Shown here piece after piece: positions 21,259-32,294 of a DNA stretch of 64,000 bases. The DNA comes from Pseudevernia furfuracea (taxonomy: Eukaryota; Ascomycota; Lecanoromycetes; Lecanorales; Parmeliaceae): assembly GCA_022315425.1 (NCBI GenBank), contig JAIUPT010000008.1, positions 1 to 64,000 of the forward strand, written 5' to 3'. The translations under genes and the position numbers were made by a program. The notes under the pieces were generated by a model. That model did not search any database. It saw nothing but the letters and a program-made list of their open reading frames with translations, and was not told where the DNA came from. Each line of letters opens with the position of its first letter. The stretch's first letter is position 1.

Positions 21259-21394
21259 ACTCGGCATTGTTGCGAGAATGCTTATTGTTTTAGATGACTC
21301 ATTGTTTTCGACTAGCCTATGTGTCAACTCGGCATTGTTGTGAGAATGCTTATTATTTTACATGGTTCATCAATTTCGACTATTCTATGTGTTA
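21259..21394. repeat. 68-bp tandem duplication upstream of the protease gene
   Basis: Two copies, starting 21259 and 21327, of a unit containing CGGCATTGTTG and GAGAATGCTTATT; period 68 bp. They lie about 170 bp upstream of the chosen ATG at 21562 and so may sit in its promoter or 5' leader. Confidence 0.8.
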
Positions 21395-21561
21395 AACCTT
21401 CGCGGAATTGTAACACGTACAATACACGGGACCAAATTTTATCGACAACTCATCCAGAGCAAGTCGATTACTTTCTATTATTTCAAAATCCACATTATAA
21501 CAACCACTGTCTTCTCACACTTATTCGACAAAAAATCATTCTGTTCGTAAACGACCTTAAA

Positions 21562-22749
21562 ATGAGTGCTGTCACTCTAGTCGTCGACAAGGACCCGAGC
21601 GAGGCCGCCGACGATAGCGTAACGTATACTGCTAGCAAGTCCGAGACTGAGGTGGAGGATGAAAACGCTACGCCTACTGTCAGCAAGATGGAAACCGAGT
21701 TTGACGATGAAGGCGTTGAGCCCACTGCCAGCAAGATGGAAACAGAGTTCGACGACGAAGGCACTACGTCTACACTCAGAACACCGTTGACGGGACAAAT
21801 CTTGAAGGAGCAGACGGAAGAGACGAGGTTGAACCTGCTCTATGTTTCAGAAGACACAGAAATCCATGGTCGTGCTAGAGAGTTGATCTGGACAGCAGCG
21901 GCAATAGTGCGCTGGTGGCAACATTACGCCGGTGACGACAACCCAACCTCTCATCAAGTCGACTTTGGCCTAGGCTCGCCGATCAATCTACTCATGGTAC
22001 TCGCCCTTCTACCAGAGGAGTATCAAGGCATCATTTGCATTGTGGACATGTATCGATCGCCCTTCGGCAACGGGGAAAATCTCAGCTGGCTACATGAACA
22101 GACCATAGACGTTCTTGTAGGTCTCAGCCTGGACTTAATCCCAGGATCTATACAATTTGGACAAGGCTTAGCTTCCATGGTCCGTGACGACGTGGACAAT
22201 GGTTGGCGAGTCTTTACCGGAAGGTCTTGGCTTGAGGACCAGATTCACCTATGGTCGAACGACGAGCTCGAACCAGGCCTATACCGTTTCCCAACTGGGA
22301 CGAAAAAGATAGTCTTTTTTTTCAACCCCACCGAAACTCACTGGACAGTCGTTGAGGTGGACTTAGATGATGATGTATGGATCTACACACTTCACAACTC
22401 GCTTTCCCAGGGCGAGAGAGGACCAACGTGGAAAGCGTGTCAGCAGCAATTCCCACTTCTCGAGCAGCTAATTTGCCGTGCCTCGGGATTTGCAGAGCCA
22501 GAGACCCGTGAGATCATTTCAGGAGTGTCAGCGCAGCAGGAAAATTCATACGATTGTGGACCCATCGCCATATATAACGCTATAGAGCTCCTGGAAGGTC
22601 GAACGCCCAAAGGTGAGGTGGACACAGAGCAGCTCCGTAGAAACTATCTTGTACGGATTCATGGTGCTCTCGAACTGTTGAATGAGGCATTGGAACCGCC
22701 AGCATTTAGAGCTGGCATGCGGAAGATATGTTTAGACAATCTAATATAG
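21562..22749 (+). CDS. Ulp1/C48-like cysteine protease domain protein
   Basis: 395 aa from the ATG reading MSAVTLVVDKDPSE; the frame is open further upstream to 21319, but that part reads through the 68-bp duplication and looks untranslated. Residues ~23-70 are three acidic 16-aa repeats (21628-21771, TASKSETEVEDENATP type). The C-terminal half carries the C48 layout: His in THWTVVEVDL, then IYTLHNSL where the catalytic acid normally sits (Asn here), Gln in SAQQENSYDCG, and the Cys of YDCGPIAIYNA. C48 enzymes remove SUMO or similar modifiers. With Asn at the acid position, activity is uncertain. Many fungal homologues are stand-alone, poorly characterised proteins of this type. Substrate unknown. 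Confidence 0.8.
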   Translation: MSAVTLVVDKDPSEAADDSVTYTASKSETEVEDENATPTVSKMETEFDDEGVEPTASKMETEFDDEGTTSTLRTPLTGQILKEQTEETRLNLLYVSEDTEIHGRARELIWTAAAIVRWWQHYAGDDNPTSHQVDFGLGSPINLLMVLALLPEEYQGIICIVDMYRSPFGNGENLSWLHEQTIDVLVGLSLDLIPGSIQFGQGLASMVRDDVDNGWRVFTGRSWLEDQIHLWSNDELEPGLYRFPTGTKKIVFFFNPTETHWTVVEVDLDDDVWIYTLHNSLSQGERGPTWKACQQQFPLLEQLICRASGFAEPETREIISGVSAQQENSYDCGPIAIYNAIELLEGRTPKGEVDTEQLRRNYLVRIHGALELLNEALEPPAFRAGMRKICLDNLI

Positions 22750-23307
22750 ATGTCAGCTTTAATTAGATATCAAACTCAAGCTGCAATGATACTGCGCTGG
22801 TTACGAAATGAAAGATAAAAATTACAAAGAGAAAAATTCTTTCGCTATGAGTATTGGCCCCTCGATGAAGCTCTCCTTCAGAAGTTTCATTCAGACCTTT
22901 AAGTTTGTTTTATCTGCAATAGATGTTTCCTCTCCCTATTTCTTTAAACAGCGTGCTGATTTCGAAACCCTCCTTGAAAGAATTCTAGCAATGAACTTAA
23001 TGGGTTTGTTCTTACGATCTCATGGATTGACAGGGCACAAATTTCAGGGGTTTCGACCGAACATCAAAAAGCCCCTTCTTGCAAACCACCCTGACTTAAC
23101 AACAACGATGTCTTCTAAAAAAACTTGTAGAAAAATCATTGTTCTTCTGGAGTAGATCTAAAAATTGAAAGTTTCATTGTAAATATTATGATTGAAAAGT
23201 TATTACGCTGCGAAATGCTAGCATTTTGATGTTCTGTCAAGACATTCTGTGCCTAAGTCTTCAATTTATGAGATAGTAATCGTAGGCTTGATCTTCTTCT
23301 ACGATAG
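22750..23307. other. Intergenic, no supported gene
   Basis: A + strand frame of 115 codons at 22808-23155 has no recognisable features and biased Lys/Phe content. It is probably the 3' flank of the protease gene. Confidence 0.45.
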
Positions 23308-24690
23308 CTATTTCCGAGACTGACGAAGTACGTCCCACTCCCTAAGAATCCTCTCAGCCGCCTTCCAGTGATGACTCGCCCCCAAGCCAAGCGTAGCAAT
23401 CCGAAATAATCCCCTGCCAAGTCGAGAGTGCTCATCATACGCCAGACACAGGTACTCTGGTCCCGCACATTCCTCGAAGACACGCTTGAGTTCCTGTTGC
23501 TCTTGTGTAGAAGGCAAGTCATTAGCTCCTCTAATTTCATATGGCCAAGGAAGTGAGCCATCCTCGTTAACATGATCATCGACATTGTAGCCCCATAGCC
23601 ACCCAGGCGGCTCGCAATTGACGAACTTTGGCGCAAAGATCGCCTCATCCCAGTCAAGGATTCCCGTCATTTCGAGAGAATTGTCGGGTTGGATTTCAAC
23701 CATGATGTTGCGAGGGTGTAGATCGACGTGGCATAGACAATTCAGGTTCAGATTGAACAATTGCAATTCCTCCATCTCATGGACAACTCTGAGCATGGCA
23801 TTCCACAGTTGGACTTCTGGATCGTTCTCATCACACCGTCGAGTAACTGACCATACTCGCCAGCGAGTAAGTAGGGAGTCGAAAAGCTCCAGGGTAGTAT
23901 GGTGTCCCCGTAAAGCTCTCAAGCCAACAAGACTCTCCGTGTCCGGGTCTTCAATAAGCTCACCATAACCATCTTGCTCCCTCAATTCGAACGGAACTAT
24001 CAACGGCTGTTGAGTAGTCTCTGTATCCTTATCCCGTGCTTCAAGGATCCCGGCGACTGGACTCTCCATCGATAAAAGTTGTCCGACCACACCACCCAAC
24101 TTGCGCGCGACACTCAATCGCTGATCATGAGTGAGCTCATGCCATACCAGGTTGAGATCGATACCGGGAATACGGTGCTGTAGTACGTATGGTTTCTCCA
24201 ATGGGTTTTCACAGCCGAAGTCCTTCGCGGCAATCCGAGCCACTGGAATTGATGTCCTCTTCCGTACATATGCCAGAGTGGCCACTTCTCGGTCAGGTCG
24301 AGCCTTCTCTTCTCGTGGAACTCGAAGAATCAACCTGTGGTTTTCCACGCTGTAAGATGATGGTAATGTTATACCCGTGATGCGGTTGTAATCACCCCCG
24401 GCGAGGCGCTCTTTGAACGGAATTTGCAGCGAGGGGATGAACAAACCAAGGAATTTATATTTGCGCAATCGGGCGGCCGCTTTGCTCTTCAGAAAATTCT
24501 GACTGATGGATCTTTCTCGAGGCCACAGCAATCGGCAGAGCTTATCGACGCGTTGACTAAATAGATCGTAGGGCTCCTGGTCATATTTGATGGTTGAGGT
24601 GTACGAACCCTCCGAGGAGGAGCTAGAAGAGACTGATCGGACCGAGCCCCCATTGGACAAGGTGGGCGAACTGGGAATCTCGCCACGCAA
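23308..24690 (-). CDS. Phosphotransferase (APH/choline-kinase fold) family protein
   Basis: 460 aa, single exon, start MRGEIPSSPTLSNGG. A Ser-rich N-terminal ~35 residues precede a kinase-like fold: nucleotide-binding N-lobe with HRLILRVPREE, IPVARI, and PYVLQHRIPGIDL. The catalytic loop is CHVDLHPRNIMV (around residue 317), and the metal-binding GILDWDEA lies around 343. These are the Brenner-like loop and Asp motif of the APH superfamily; the loop has HVD instead of the commoner HGD. The C-terminus contains the PPGWLWGY segment usual in fungal members. Such genes are greatly expanded in filamentous ascomycetes; substrates are mostly unknown and antibiotic resistance should not be assumed. 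Confidence 0.9.
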   Translation of the reverse strand: MRGEIPSSPTLSNGGSVRSVSSSSSSEGSYTSTIKYDQEPYDLFSQRVDKLCRLLWPRERSISQNFLKSKAAARLRKYKFLGLFIPSLQIPFKERLAGGDYNRITGITLPSSYSVENHRLILRVPREEKARPDREVATLAYVRKRTSIPVARIAAKDFGCENPLEKPYVLQHRIPGIDLNLVWHELTHDQRLSVARKLGGVVGQLLSMESPVAGILEARDKDTETTQQPLIVPFELREQDGYGELIEDPDTESLVGLRALRGHHTTLELFDSLLTRWRVWSVTRRCDENDPEVQLWNAMLRVVHEMEELQLFNLNLNCLCHVDLHPRNIMVEIQPDNSLEMTGILDWDEAIFAPKFVNCEPPGWLWGYNVDDHVNEDGSLPWPYEIRGANDLPSTQEQQELKRVFEECAGPEYLCLAYDEHSRLGRGLFRIATLGLGASHHWKAAERILREWDVLRQSRK

Positions 24691-25690
24691 CTCCGCCGCA
24701 TTCTGCTCCGCGCCAATTGTTGGCCCGGCTTGACAGGGGGTTAGTGGGCCTTAATCTCGCACTCGCGTATAGCATGTTGGTTGCATGCTATTTATGGATT
24801 TGGTAGACGTGTCCTTTGCAGGGGACAGGTCTCATTTGGGAGCAGCATAAGTAGCTGCATTCCACCTGCGTTTGGCTCTTCATTCGAATTGATCTCTTTC
24901 AGAGCAATAGCATTCTTTCGTCCCGCCCACCCACACCTGTTTTTACATGTATTCACGGCGTTTCTACATGTATATAGCTTCGTTTTTCACTCCAGGTCTA
25001 TGCTTCTACAAGCATGGGAGTTTTTCTAGCGCTGGGGTACGAGAACACGCCTGCTCAGGCCTCTGTTGGCTCAGAATCCTGGCGTTGGACGGCCCAATCA
25101 CATCTACGAGTTCTGTATAGCCTCATGTTGCCCAGTTGAGTCTTTGTCACGTGCGAATTAAGGACACTAAGTGGGCAGATCAGGGCGGATTGTCCGATTT
25201 CCGTCTGGCTGGAGGTCATGATTCTGGATGCTCGAGGTAAGTGACTATGACTTGAATGTGTAAGAACGTTAAGGGAAAAGCCAGAATAAGAGTTGGCGAA
25301 GCTTTTTGTCAAACTGAATTACTCTTTGTTCTAGACTCAGTCTAATACGATGTGTTAATTCATGCTTTGTTTCATTTATTTGGATTTGTTAATCTTCACT
25401 ATCTGCACCCCTAACCTAGTTCGTTGATATTTCCGATGACCCATAAAGTGTTGTTGGTCGTTACCTCGCTATGCTGAGACTCAAAGAGAAATGCCTGCAC
25501 CATCATACAACACCTAATTAGCTAGTCCTTGCACCTACAAAATCAATGGAAGAATCTTGACCTTTCCCGGAGAATGTTCTCTTAATAATCTGCGTATTAC
25601 CACTATTACCTCGAATCATCTTCAAAATTGGGTTTTCACCGAAAAACAAACCAAAAGAGGGAAAACGACAATCGGGAAACAACAGAGATA
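24691..25690. other. Intergenic, no supported gene
   Basis: Upstream region of the APH-like gene. Short frames on both strands without recognisable domains. Confidence 0.5.
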
Positions 25691-25879
25691 ATGACCAAGT
25701 CTCATCATTGCCCGGAAAGGTCGCTAGGCGGCTGCCGCATGGTCGGCGGTATCTGCACCAAACATCAGGTTCTTTGTAAGACCATCCTCGCGGATAGGCT
25801 TAAGACCATCCTCGCGGGTAAGAAGACATGTGGTATCAAGCATCTCAAAAACGAGCGGTGCCCCGCATGCGGACGCTAA
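25691..25879 (+). CDS. Small Cys/His-rich protein (62 aa)
   Basis: Start at the ATG reading MTKSHHCPERS. The product has seven Cys with several His: CPERSLGGCRMVGGICTKHQ, then LCKTIL, KTCGIKH and a C-terminal NERCPACGR. Paired Cys and CxxC suggest metal binding; no signal peptide. Within it, a ~21-bp segment encoding KTILA is tandemly duplicated (KTILADRLKTILAGK). Similar small Cys-rich proteins occur in ascomycete genomes, but no function is known to me. Being short, it could also be one exon of a longer gene or a chance frame. Confidence 0.45.
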   Translation: MTKSHHCPERSLGGCRMVGGICTKHQVLCKTILADRLKTILAGKKTCGIKHLKNERCPACGR

Positions 25880-26707
25880 CAGCTCTTACTAACGCGGAGT
25901 AGGATTTCATCGCGGGGGGTTTCCAGCTACACAGATAGGAGTCACGTATGCAAACTTGTAGAAGCAGGCAGCCGGGCAATGTTCGTTTGAAGGGAATATG
26001 AAGATCTCTGTTTGCTAGTACAAATAAAGACATGACCCTGAAACAAACATTTACGTACCCATGAGCATAAGATTACGTTCTCAGTCGACTGCGACACTGG
26101 TGTTTGCAAAAGCAGAGCGCCGCTTCTCCGTCGCCATCTGCACATCAGAGAAAAATTTCAAGTGTGACTTTCTCGAAGTTCGGAAGCTGTGGAAATTGCT
26201 GCAGCATTAGTAAAGTGTTGTAGCTATCTCGAATGGTGGCCAATGACTCATAGTCTTGGCATGGACTATGGTATATAAGTAGCCTACATATCACTCCATA
26301 GCTAGAAATCAATCCATTCATCAAGTCCAATATGGCGTGATCTCTACGACGTCGAAATCGAGATCTTTCTGGCTTGCCCTTCTAGTTTCTGCATATTCCC
26401 AGAGGCGCAGTTCCCCGGTCCAAGCTGGCTTAATGACTGTGTCCCAAATTTCTTGCAAGATGATTTCACCCGTAGGACCTCTGACTCAGCCAAGGGCTGT
26501 GTCTTGAGACACTACAGTCTCTTTGGGGATTGTGTCAATTGGCCGATCAATTGTGCTGCTTCTCGGATGGTACATATCGCGCTTGCAGTGCTGTATCCGG
26601 CTAAGAATTTCGTCACAGTGCACCGAGCAGACCTTTGAGAAAGCCAGTCTCACAGCTTTTCGTCTAGTTCTACACTTTTCACATACAGAGCAACTCACGA
26701 CCTCAGT
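25880..26707. other. Intergenic, no supported gene
   Basis: 3' flank of the transcription factor gene that follows on the minus strand. Nothing recognised. Confidence 0.5.
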
Positions 26708-28510
26708 TCAATTAGAGGCTAGTTTGTTGAGCACCTTTTCCACCATTTCCTCATCCATACCGATATGCTTGGCGATTTGTAAAGTTTTACCCATTATCCA
26801 ACTTCTCTGGTCTGCCGGTACACCGGGCGCCGAGTATGCAACCACCAAGGGCTGGAGAAGCATGAAGCCCCCAGCCGATCGCCTAGGCCCTCTCATCGCG
26901 GAGGGAGTTCCGCTTGAAGCTGCTGGGGCTATCTTACCCAAAGGATTTTGCGTAAGGGGCTTGTGTGACTTATCGCGGCCAACATACTCGTTCTGTCCCT
27001 TCAAGGCCAATTCATCCAGATGGAATGGAACGCTTGCACATATTCCATCGACTAACGTCCTGATGGTTTTTCGCGCTTTCAAATGTGTCGATGAGTCGTG
27101 ATCAGTGGCAACATCCTTGGGCGTTTGTAATCCTGGTGCCGGACACTCAGTGCTGCGACATTGAGCGATCCAGTCCGCACAGCGAATACCAATGGATTGA
27201 ATTGCTATACTATGCATGCGAAAAAGGTTCATCAATTTAGCAATCAACGGATCCGGGTATGAAGCAGTGTATCCAAGCCAGGTGGGTGCAAGCGCTGATC
27301 CGGCGTCATCCAAAGGTTGCCTCCGTTCATCAGGACTGATGACAGAGAAGATCTCCCACTCTTGTGGTACCGAAAGTCGCCAAGCCATCAACTCCTGATC
27401 CAAGACGCGGCTCTGTTGAAAGACATCGCGTACAAATTGAGGATTTGAACGATCTAGACATGCTTTGTCGAGCTTTCCACGGAGGACAGAGACCGCAAAA
27501 GCAACGCTTTCTAGTCTGGTCGAAATGGTTGGAGATTCGCATCTTGCGCAAGCGCTTCTATCAGCCTCTATTACTTCATCACTGAAGGACAAGCTGCCTG
27601 TCTTGTGCCAAACGGGAAGGGCTGTCTGCTACAAATTAGGAGGCACAGTCTAGGGCAGGTCAAATTGGGCATACCAAGGTGACCTTGACAAAAGAGAACA
27701 TTTTCCTGGCCGCATCGCTCGCAAAATTCTGCAGCCCTCGAAAGTTGACTAACATAATGGCACCGTGTATGTGTTTGATTGGATTTGGCATTGACTTGGA
27801 AGTGGCGGTCATGTTCTGTATCTCAGAAGTCAGAAACGACATCGATCAAGGCTAGCAACGGAACAAGCATGCGAAGTGCGGATTAACCTCGAGCATAAGC
27901 ATCAATAGAACCGTGAAGAGGGCGTCGTCTGCCTTAGCTGTGCGAGGATTGTGTAGGGCGTCTTGAAGCTTTACCACAGCCTCTCCATATTTCTGCCGCG
28001 CTGCACCCATACGCTGGCTAACTGTAGCAAAAGGAGCAGATGTCACCCAAGCCATAGCCAATATTGCAGGGGTGCAAGGTGAAGCAGAACTAGCACTGGC
28101 ATATAGAGACGGTATGATGGCAGAAAGTCCATCTCGCCCTTCCTGGTTCCCTTCTGCAAGCACGAAAGAGCGGGAAAACTGATTCAGTACCGCCTCATCT
28201 GGATCCACCGAGAATGACCTCTCTATTGGGCTGCGAGTTTGATGGTAGCGAGTTTTGAGCCCCGTCTTAATCTCCAAGACATGCTTCTTAGCTAGCAGAT
28301 GTTGGTTTCGAAAGATCACATCCGACTGGTCCCGATAGCCGTAACACGCCCTCTTCGCTCTTCGACAATTGAAGCAAGTCGGCTTTTGCTCATCACACTT
28401 ATCATGGTAGAGGACTTAGCGGGACTCTTCGACAGCGACAGCCTGCTTACCTTGACTCGCCTGGTCCTGCAAGTTTGGCAGCCAGTGCTCGGTCTTCCCG
28501 TGTTGCCCAT
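26708..28510 (-). CDS. Zn2Cys6 fungal-type transcription factor (4 exons)
   Basis: Exons 28510-28451, 28397-27888, 27815-27675 and 27628-26708 (543 aa). Introns are 53, 72 and 46 nt; the second has a GTTAAT donor and is the least certain. The N-terminus MGNTGRPSTGCQTCRTRRVK is joined by intron 1 to CDEQKPTCFNC, giving a C-X2-C-X6-C-X6-C-X2-C-X6-C binuclear cluster at residues 11-38. Intron 1 falls exactly before the third Cys. The middle shows TF-family segments (LLMLMLE, then NMTATSKSMP, HIHGAIMLVNFRG). The C-terminus (GGFMLLQPLVVAYSAPG..RSWIMGKTLQIAKHIGMDE) matches the fungal-specific TF domain of this class. Likely nuclear DNA-binding regulator; no obvious cluster of targets beside it. Confidence 0.88.
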
Positions 28511-30479
28511 TACGAGACTAAGCCGCTATAGACAGCCGGTCGAGATGGAGAAGCCCCACTCTAGCCGCTTTGCCTTAGTTGCCAGGCATTTGCAAGGCGA
28601 AAGTGGGGAAATGGTAAGCTACAGCGCAACACGATGGGACTGAACGTGGACTGTTGCCGTCTAGCTGTGACGTTGTAATATGTGCGACTACCAAGATAAG
28701 GCCGTTAGTGATGCGAGGAACGGGAAAACATAGACTGATGATCAGCGGCGGATCTCTAATTTATCACAAATTTCATCCTTTGGAGCAACCCTACCCTTCG
28801 AAATCCGAACTCAGCCATGGTGACGTACCGGCTGAAACGGGGGAGAAGCTGAATACTCCACCGGGAAAAAGATGTGTAGCATCTAAATTTCACGAGTAGA
28901 CTATCTTCTCGTTTGGGCCAAATCCTTGGGGCTGAGTCCCTCAGGAAATGAGATTCATCTTAGACCCATCCGACCTTGCACGCTCGTATCAGCACGCCTC
29001 GATCAAAAGAAGCTGGAGCACGAGGCAGCAAAGTCTTCGCGTATTGGGTTAGCCGTATGCTTATGGGCCAATCCAAAGCAGATCTACAAATCAACGAAGG
29101 TGTTTGACGGATTGGAAAGCTTCGGTAGTAGCCTTCCCGCGAGCCTTGCATATCAGCTTCTCGACCGGGTTTGGACTGGATATGATATCTAATGCGAATC
29201 ACAAGTCTTTGTCGTGATCAAAAAGATGTCAGCTCGCTTCCAGGCTCGTATTGACGCGAGCGAATCAGTAAAGCTGAGTAGAAGTTCGCGGAGACGCTAA
29301 GACGGATACAGTGCGGCTGAAGATCCATGTTGGTCACTGTTAGCGTGAACGATTTAGAGCAGTGGCGGTCCCACCGCGATTTTTGATAGTGTAGTGTAAT
29401 GTAGCCTTGAGTACCTACTACAGTATCGCTACAATACACAGTCAGGACATGTACAGCCTAGTGTTATGACGCTGATGGTTAATCAGAATGAAGTTCCTCG
29501 AATCTCGACTCCTTCGGCTCTCTTTATTCCTTAACTTGCAAGATCTTTGTCCGGCCTTCTGAGCAGCCATTGACTGCAGAGATCTAAGGCTACTAAGGCC
29601 AGCTGCACTGAAGCGGACAAGAAAGTGCATTATCCTGCAGCTTTTGACTATCTGTCAAGCATGTATCTACTCGGTACCGAGTGCAATCATGTGGTGTTAA
29701 CGCCATGAATCTGGACTGATTAATGGATACGTGGATATTTTGTGCAGGATCATAGAGGCGCAGATATCGATCGAACTGACTGCAGCAGACCACAAGGCTA
29801 GAAATGTCTCCCAATTTGAGCTAGCCATGCGAGACGTTTTCACTAGTCACTGCCGAGATGTAATTAAACTATCATGGATGAGCAGTTATGCAAGGTCCCG
29901 CGTGCACTATTTCCCATGCTGAGACATTGTTTGAACTAGAAGAGCAAATCATTGTTGAGATCTCAAGTATTCATCAATAGCTTAAAGTTAGCCATACGGA
30001 TGAGAGGGAAGCGTCCCAGTTGTCGATATGAAATTACTATGAGACCTTTGCGGTGGAGTGCCTTCGTGTTCATTTCAATTGAGTCATTATCATGGCTAAT
30101 TGGCTAGTGGTGCTTTTATGAGAGAAGCGTTACTGGCATTGACCGTGTTAGTATCAAGTCTTACGCTTCATAATTTGAAACGCATCTATACAAATGAGTT
30201 AGCGATGCGATTCTTAGACGCGGTTCACGAGACCACAATCACATCTTCGTATACTGATACCAAAATGAATACAAAAGAAGCCTCTTCCCTCCTACATATC
30301 AACAGAAAATTACTCATCCATTACTACTTCTTCAAATAGCTCAGACAGATACCTCTTCAGCTTTTACGAGAAACTAAACACTCAAGTAAAACTTCGCATC
30401 CTTAGAGCACCACACCGCTAATCGCAAAACACGCATTCCGCACTCGCTCCCTTCTCTTCGGAACCATATCTCTCCAAAC
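28511..30479. other. Intergenic, no supported gene
   Basis: Nearly 2 kb upstream of the transcription factor. Only short scattered frames; no domain, repeat or transposon recognised. Confidence 0.5.
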
Positions 30480-30936
30480 ATCTGGCCTCCCCCAAGGCCT
30501 AAATTATGGGACTATAAAGAGAACACTGAGTCTAGCGTAGGCGCCGCGACCATCCGAGCCCGTGAGGCTGTCCCCGCAGGCGCCACTCCGGACCTTGCCC
30601 ATGGCTGGTGTGGCGCTTACGTCGCGCAGTATCAAAAAAACGAAAGCCCCGGTGGCTCTGGCTGCGGTACCACGGAGTATCGCTTGACTGTCACCCTTAA
30701 AGACGCCATCCAGGACATTATTGGTGGAGTCACCGATCGCTGCGCACTAGGCGGCGAGGATTTTAGCATTGATAGCCAGCTGCCTTACGTCTTTGAGGTC
30801 GAGGTTGGGGTTGTTGACTCGGAGCCCGTTTTTTTTTAAGGATGCGGGGCAGGGTTGGATCAGCAATAGTGGTCAATGCAGTGTTGGCGGGTACCGGAGC
30901 GAAGTCCGTCAGATGGACTGTGGATTCAACTTCTAG
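30480..30936 (+). pseudogene. Frameshifted Cys-containing protein relic
   Basis: From about 30540 the + strand reads GAATIRAREAVPAGATPDLAH, then GWCGAYVAQYQ, GGSGCGTTEYRLTV, GGVTDRCALGGED and SQLPYVFEVEVG. At a run of nine T (30829-30837) the frame hits TAA. Dropping one T would let translation continue in a similar style to a stop at 30934-30936, so a one-base homopolymer change (real or a sequencing error) breaks it. Five Cys and the style suggest a small secreted protein, but no signal peptide or in-frame ATG was found upstream. Family not recognised. Confidence 0.55.
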
Positions 30937-31577
30937 GTAAGACTAGTGTGGCAAGTCTTGGGGTTGAGGACTTGTGGGCCAGTGGGGTGACATGGGTTTT
31001 TTCTTGTAGAATGCGCAGGGTTAGAAGGGGATGTCACTCACCGGACACTGTACTGAGACGAGGATTTTGCGTTCTGGCACACACAAATAGTGCACCGCTT
31101 GTGTGTGCGCACCACACTCATTCAGTTTTGTCTTTTCTTGTATCGCCCAATTAGCCGATTCTAAGTTTACTTGAGTCTGTCGTTACAATGCAATGATATT
31201 ACACTCGAAACTGACTTCCAACGCAACGTAGATCTTCTTCTGGGCGGTGTTAGGCAGCTAGTGTTTTTTGTAACGAGGATGGACTTCCTTGAATGGTGAC
31301 TTCACCGTACTGCTTCTGTACGGCTTTGAAAGTTTGTGCCATGAGTTGAGGACTCTGATCATAGGAAAAAATGGCTCAATGTTCTAGAGATGGGTCACTT
31401 GATGAGCTTATACATCAGGGTGGGTCAAAAAGTTGAATATTGCGAATTTAATATCGTTGAAATTTGCTCTTAGCAAATCGTAGGGCTGGCTACCTAGTGT
31501 TTAGTAGGCGTCACAGCCGGCCTTCTTCTAATAACAGCAACGTTTCACTCCACATTGCAACAAGTACGAAAATAATA
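30937..31577. other. Intergenic, no supported gene
   Basis: A TGTG-rich stretch near 31080-31115 and nothing else recognisable. Confidence 0.5.
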
Positions 31578-32294
31578 CTACAAAAAAATAACCCACTCAT
31601 GAATTCTGCCAGCAAAACTGAGGCGGCAATCCACCCCCCTCGTAGTCAACTTAGCTGAAGACTTCCCGGAAGGTTTCGTGTTTTCCAGCCACCGCGCCAC
31701 AACACGAGCATGTGGTCTGCCATCCTCAGACAAGATGTCTGATACTGCGTTGGATTCAGACCGCAAAGTTCTTGATAAAGAGCTAGAGCGACTGCCAGAG
31801 TACGCTGTGGACGAGTTGGAAAAGGGTTGCCTAGAAGAGCAAGTGAAAGGGCAATAGGACGGACTTGAATCCGTGTCATTGAGTAGCACCATGTCATTGG
31901 CTACCACTGTATGGGTATTTGTCAGCTTCTTTCTAGCAACCAGCAGATCATCTATCTCGGTGAGTTGCGTATCGAAGGCGCGTTGATTGAAAAACGGCTT
32001 TGTCGGCCTCTCTCTCGCAGCGAGCGAAACTCGAACTCGATTCTGTCGAGAATCGAATGGCCTGCTTTGAAAAACAGCCCTATCTTGAGCGGAGGCTGTG
32101 CCCTCGGTGGATGGCGTGTAATGGTCCGTTGGCTTCCGGTGTGGTCGTGGAGTCACAAGAAGTGTGCTGAGTCGGCCACAATTGAAGCAAATATCGCCTG
32201 GTATGACTGTAGAGCAGGAATGACATTGGGAGTTGCGATGAAGGATGGGGTAGACGAGAAGAGGTTTGGGCGAGGAGCGAACATTCGGAGTCAT
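31578..32294 (-). CDS. Hypothetical protein with one CxxC pair set
   Basis: 238 aa, single frame, starting MTPNVRSSPKPLL. Near the N-terminus CHSCSTVIPGDICFNCG gives C-X2-C-X8-C-X2-C, a compact zinc-ribbon-like arrangement. The rest is Ser/Arg/Thr-rich and probably disordered, with a Ser-rich stretch around 165-185 and REST-like basic segments. No signal peptide or membrane helix. Family not recognised; coding status rests on length and the Cys motif. Confidence 0.5.
   Translation of the reverse strand: MTPNVRSSPKPLLVYPILHRNSQCHSCSTVIPGDICFNCGRLSTLLVTPRPHRKPTDHYTPSTEGTASAQDRAVFQSRPFDSRQNRVRVSLAARERPTKPFFNQRAFDTQLTEIDDLLVARKKLTNTHTVVANDMVLLNDTDSSPSYCPFTCSSRQPFSNSSTAYSGSRSSSLSRTLRSESNAVSDILSEDGRPHARVVARWLENTKPSGKSSAKLTTRGVDCRLSFAGRIHEWVIFL

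Noticed and set aside
23308..24690. Antibiotic-resistance aminoglycoside phosphotransferase
   Set aside because: The superfamily is expanded in fungi with unrelated or unknown substrates; motifs show the fold, not the substrate.
15147..28510. Secondary-metabolite gene cluster
   Set aside because: A regulator, an APH-like kinase and a distant MFS are present, but no PKS, NRPS, terpene or RiPP core gene is seen.
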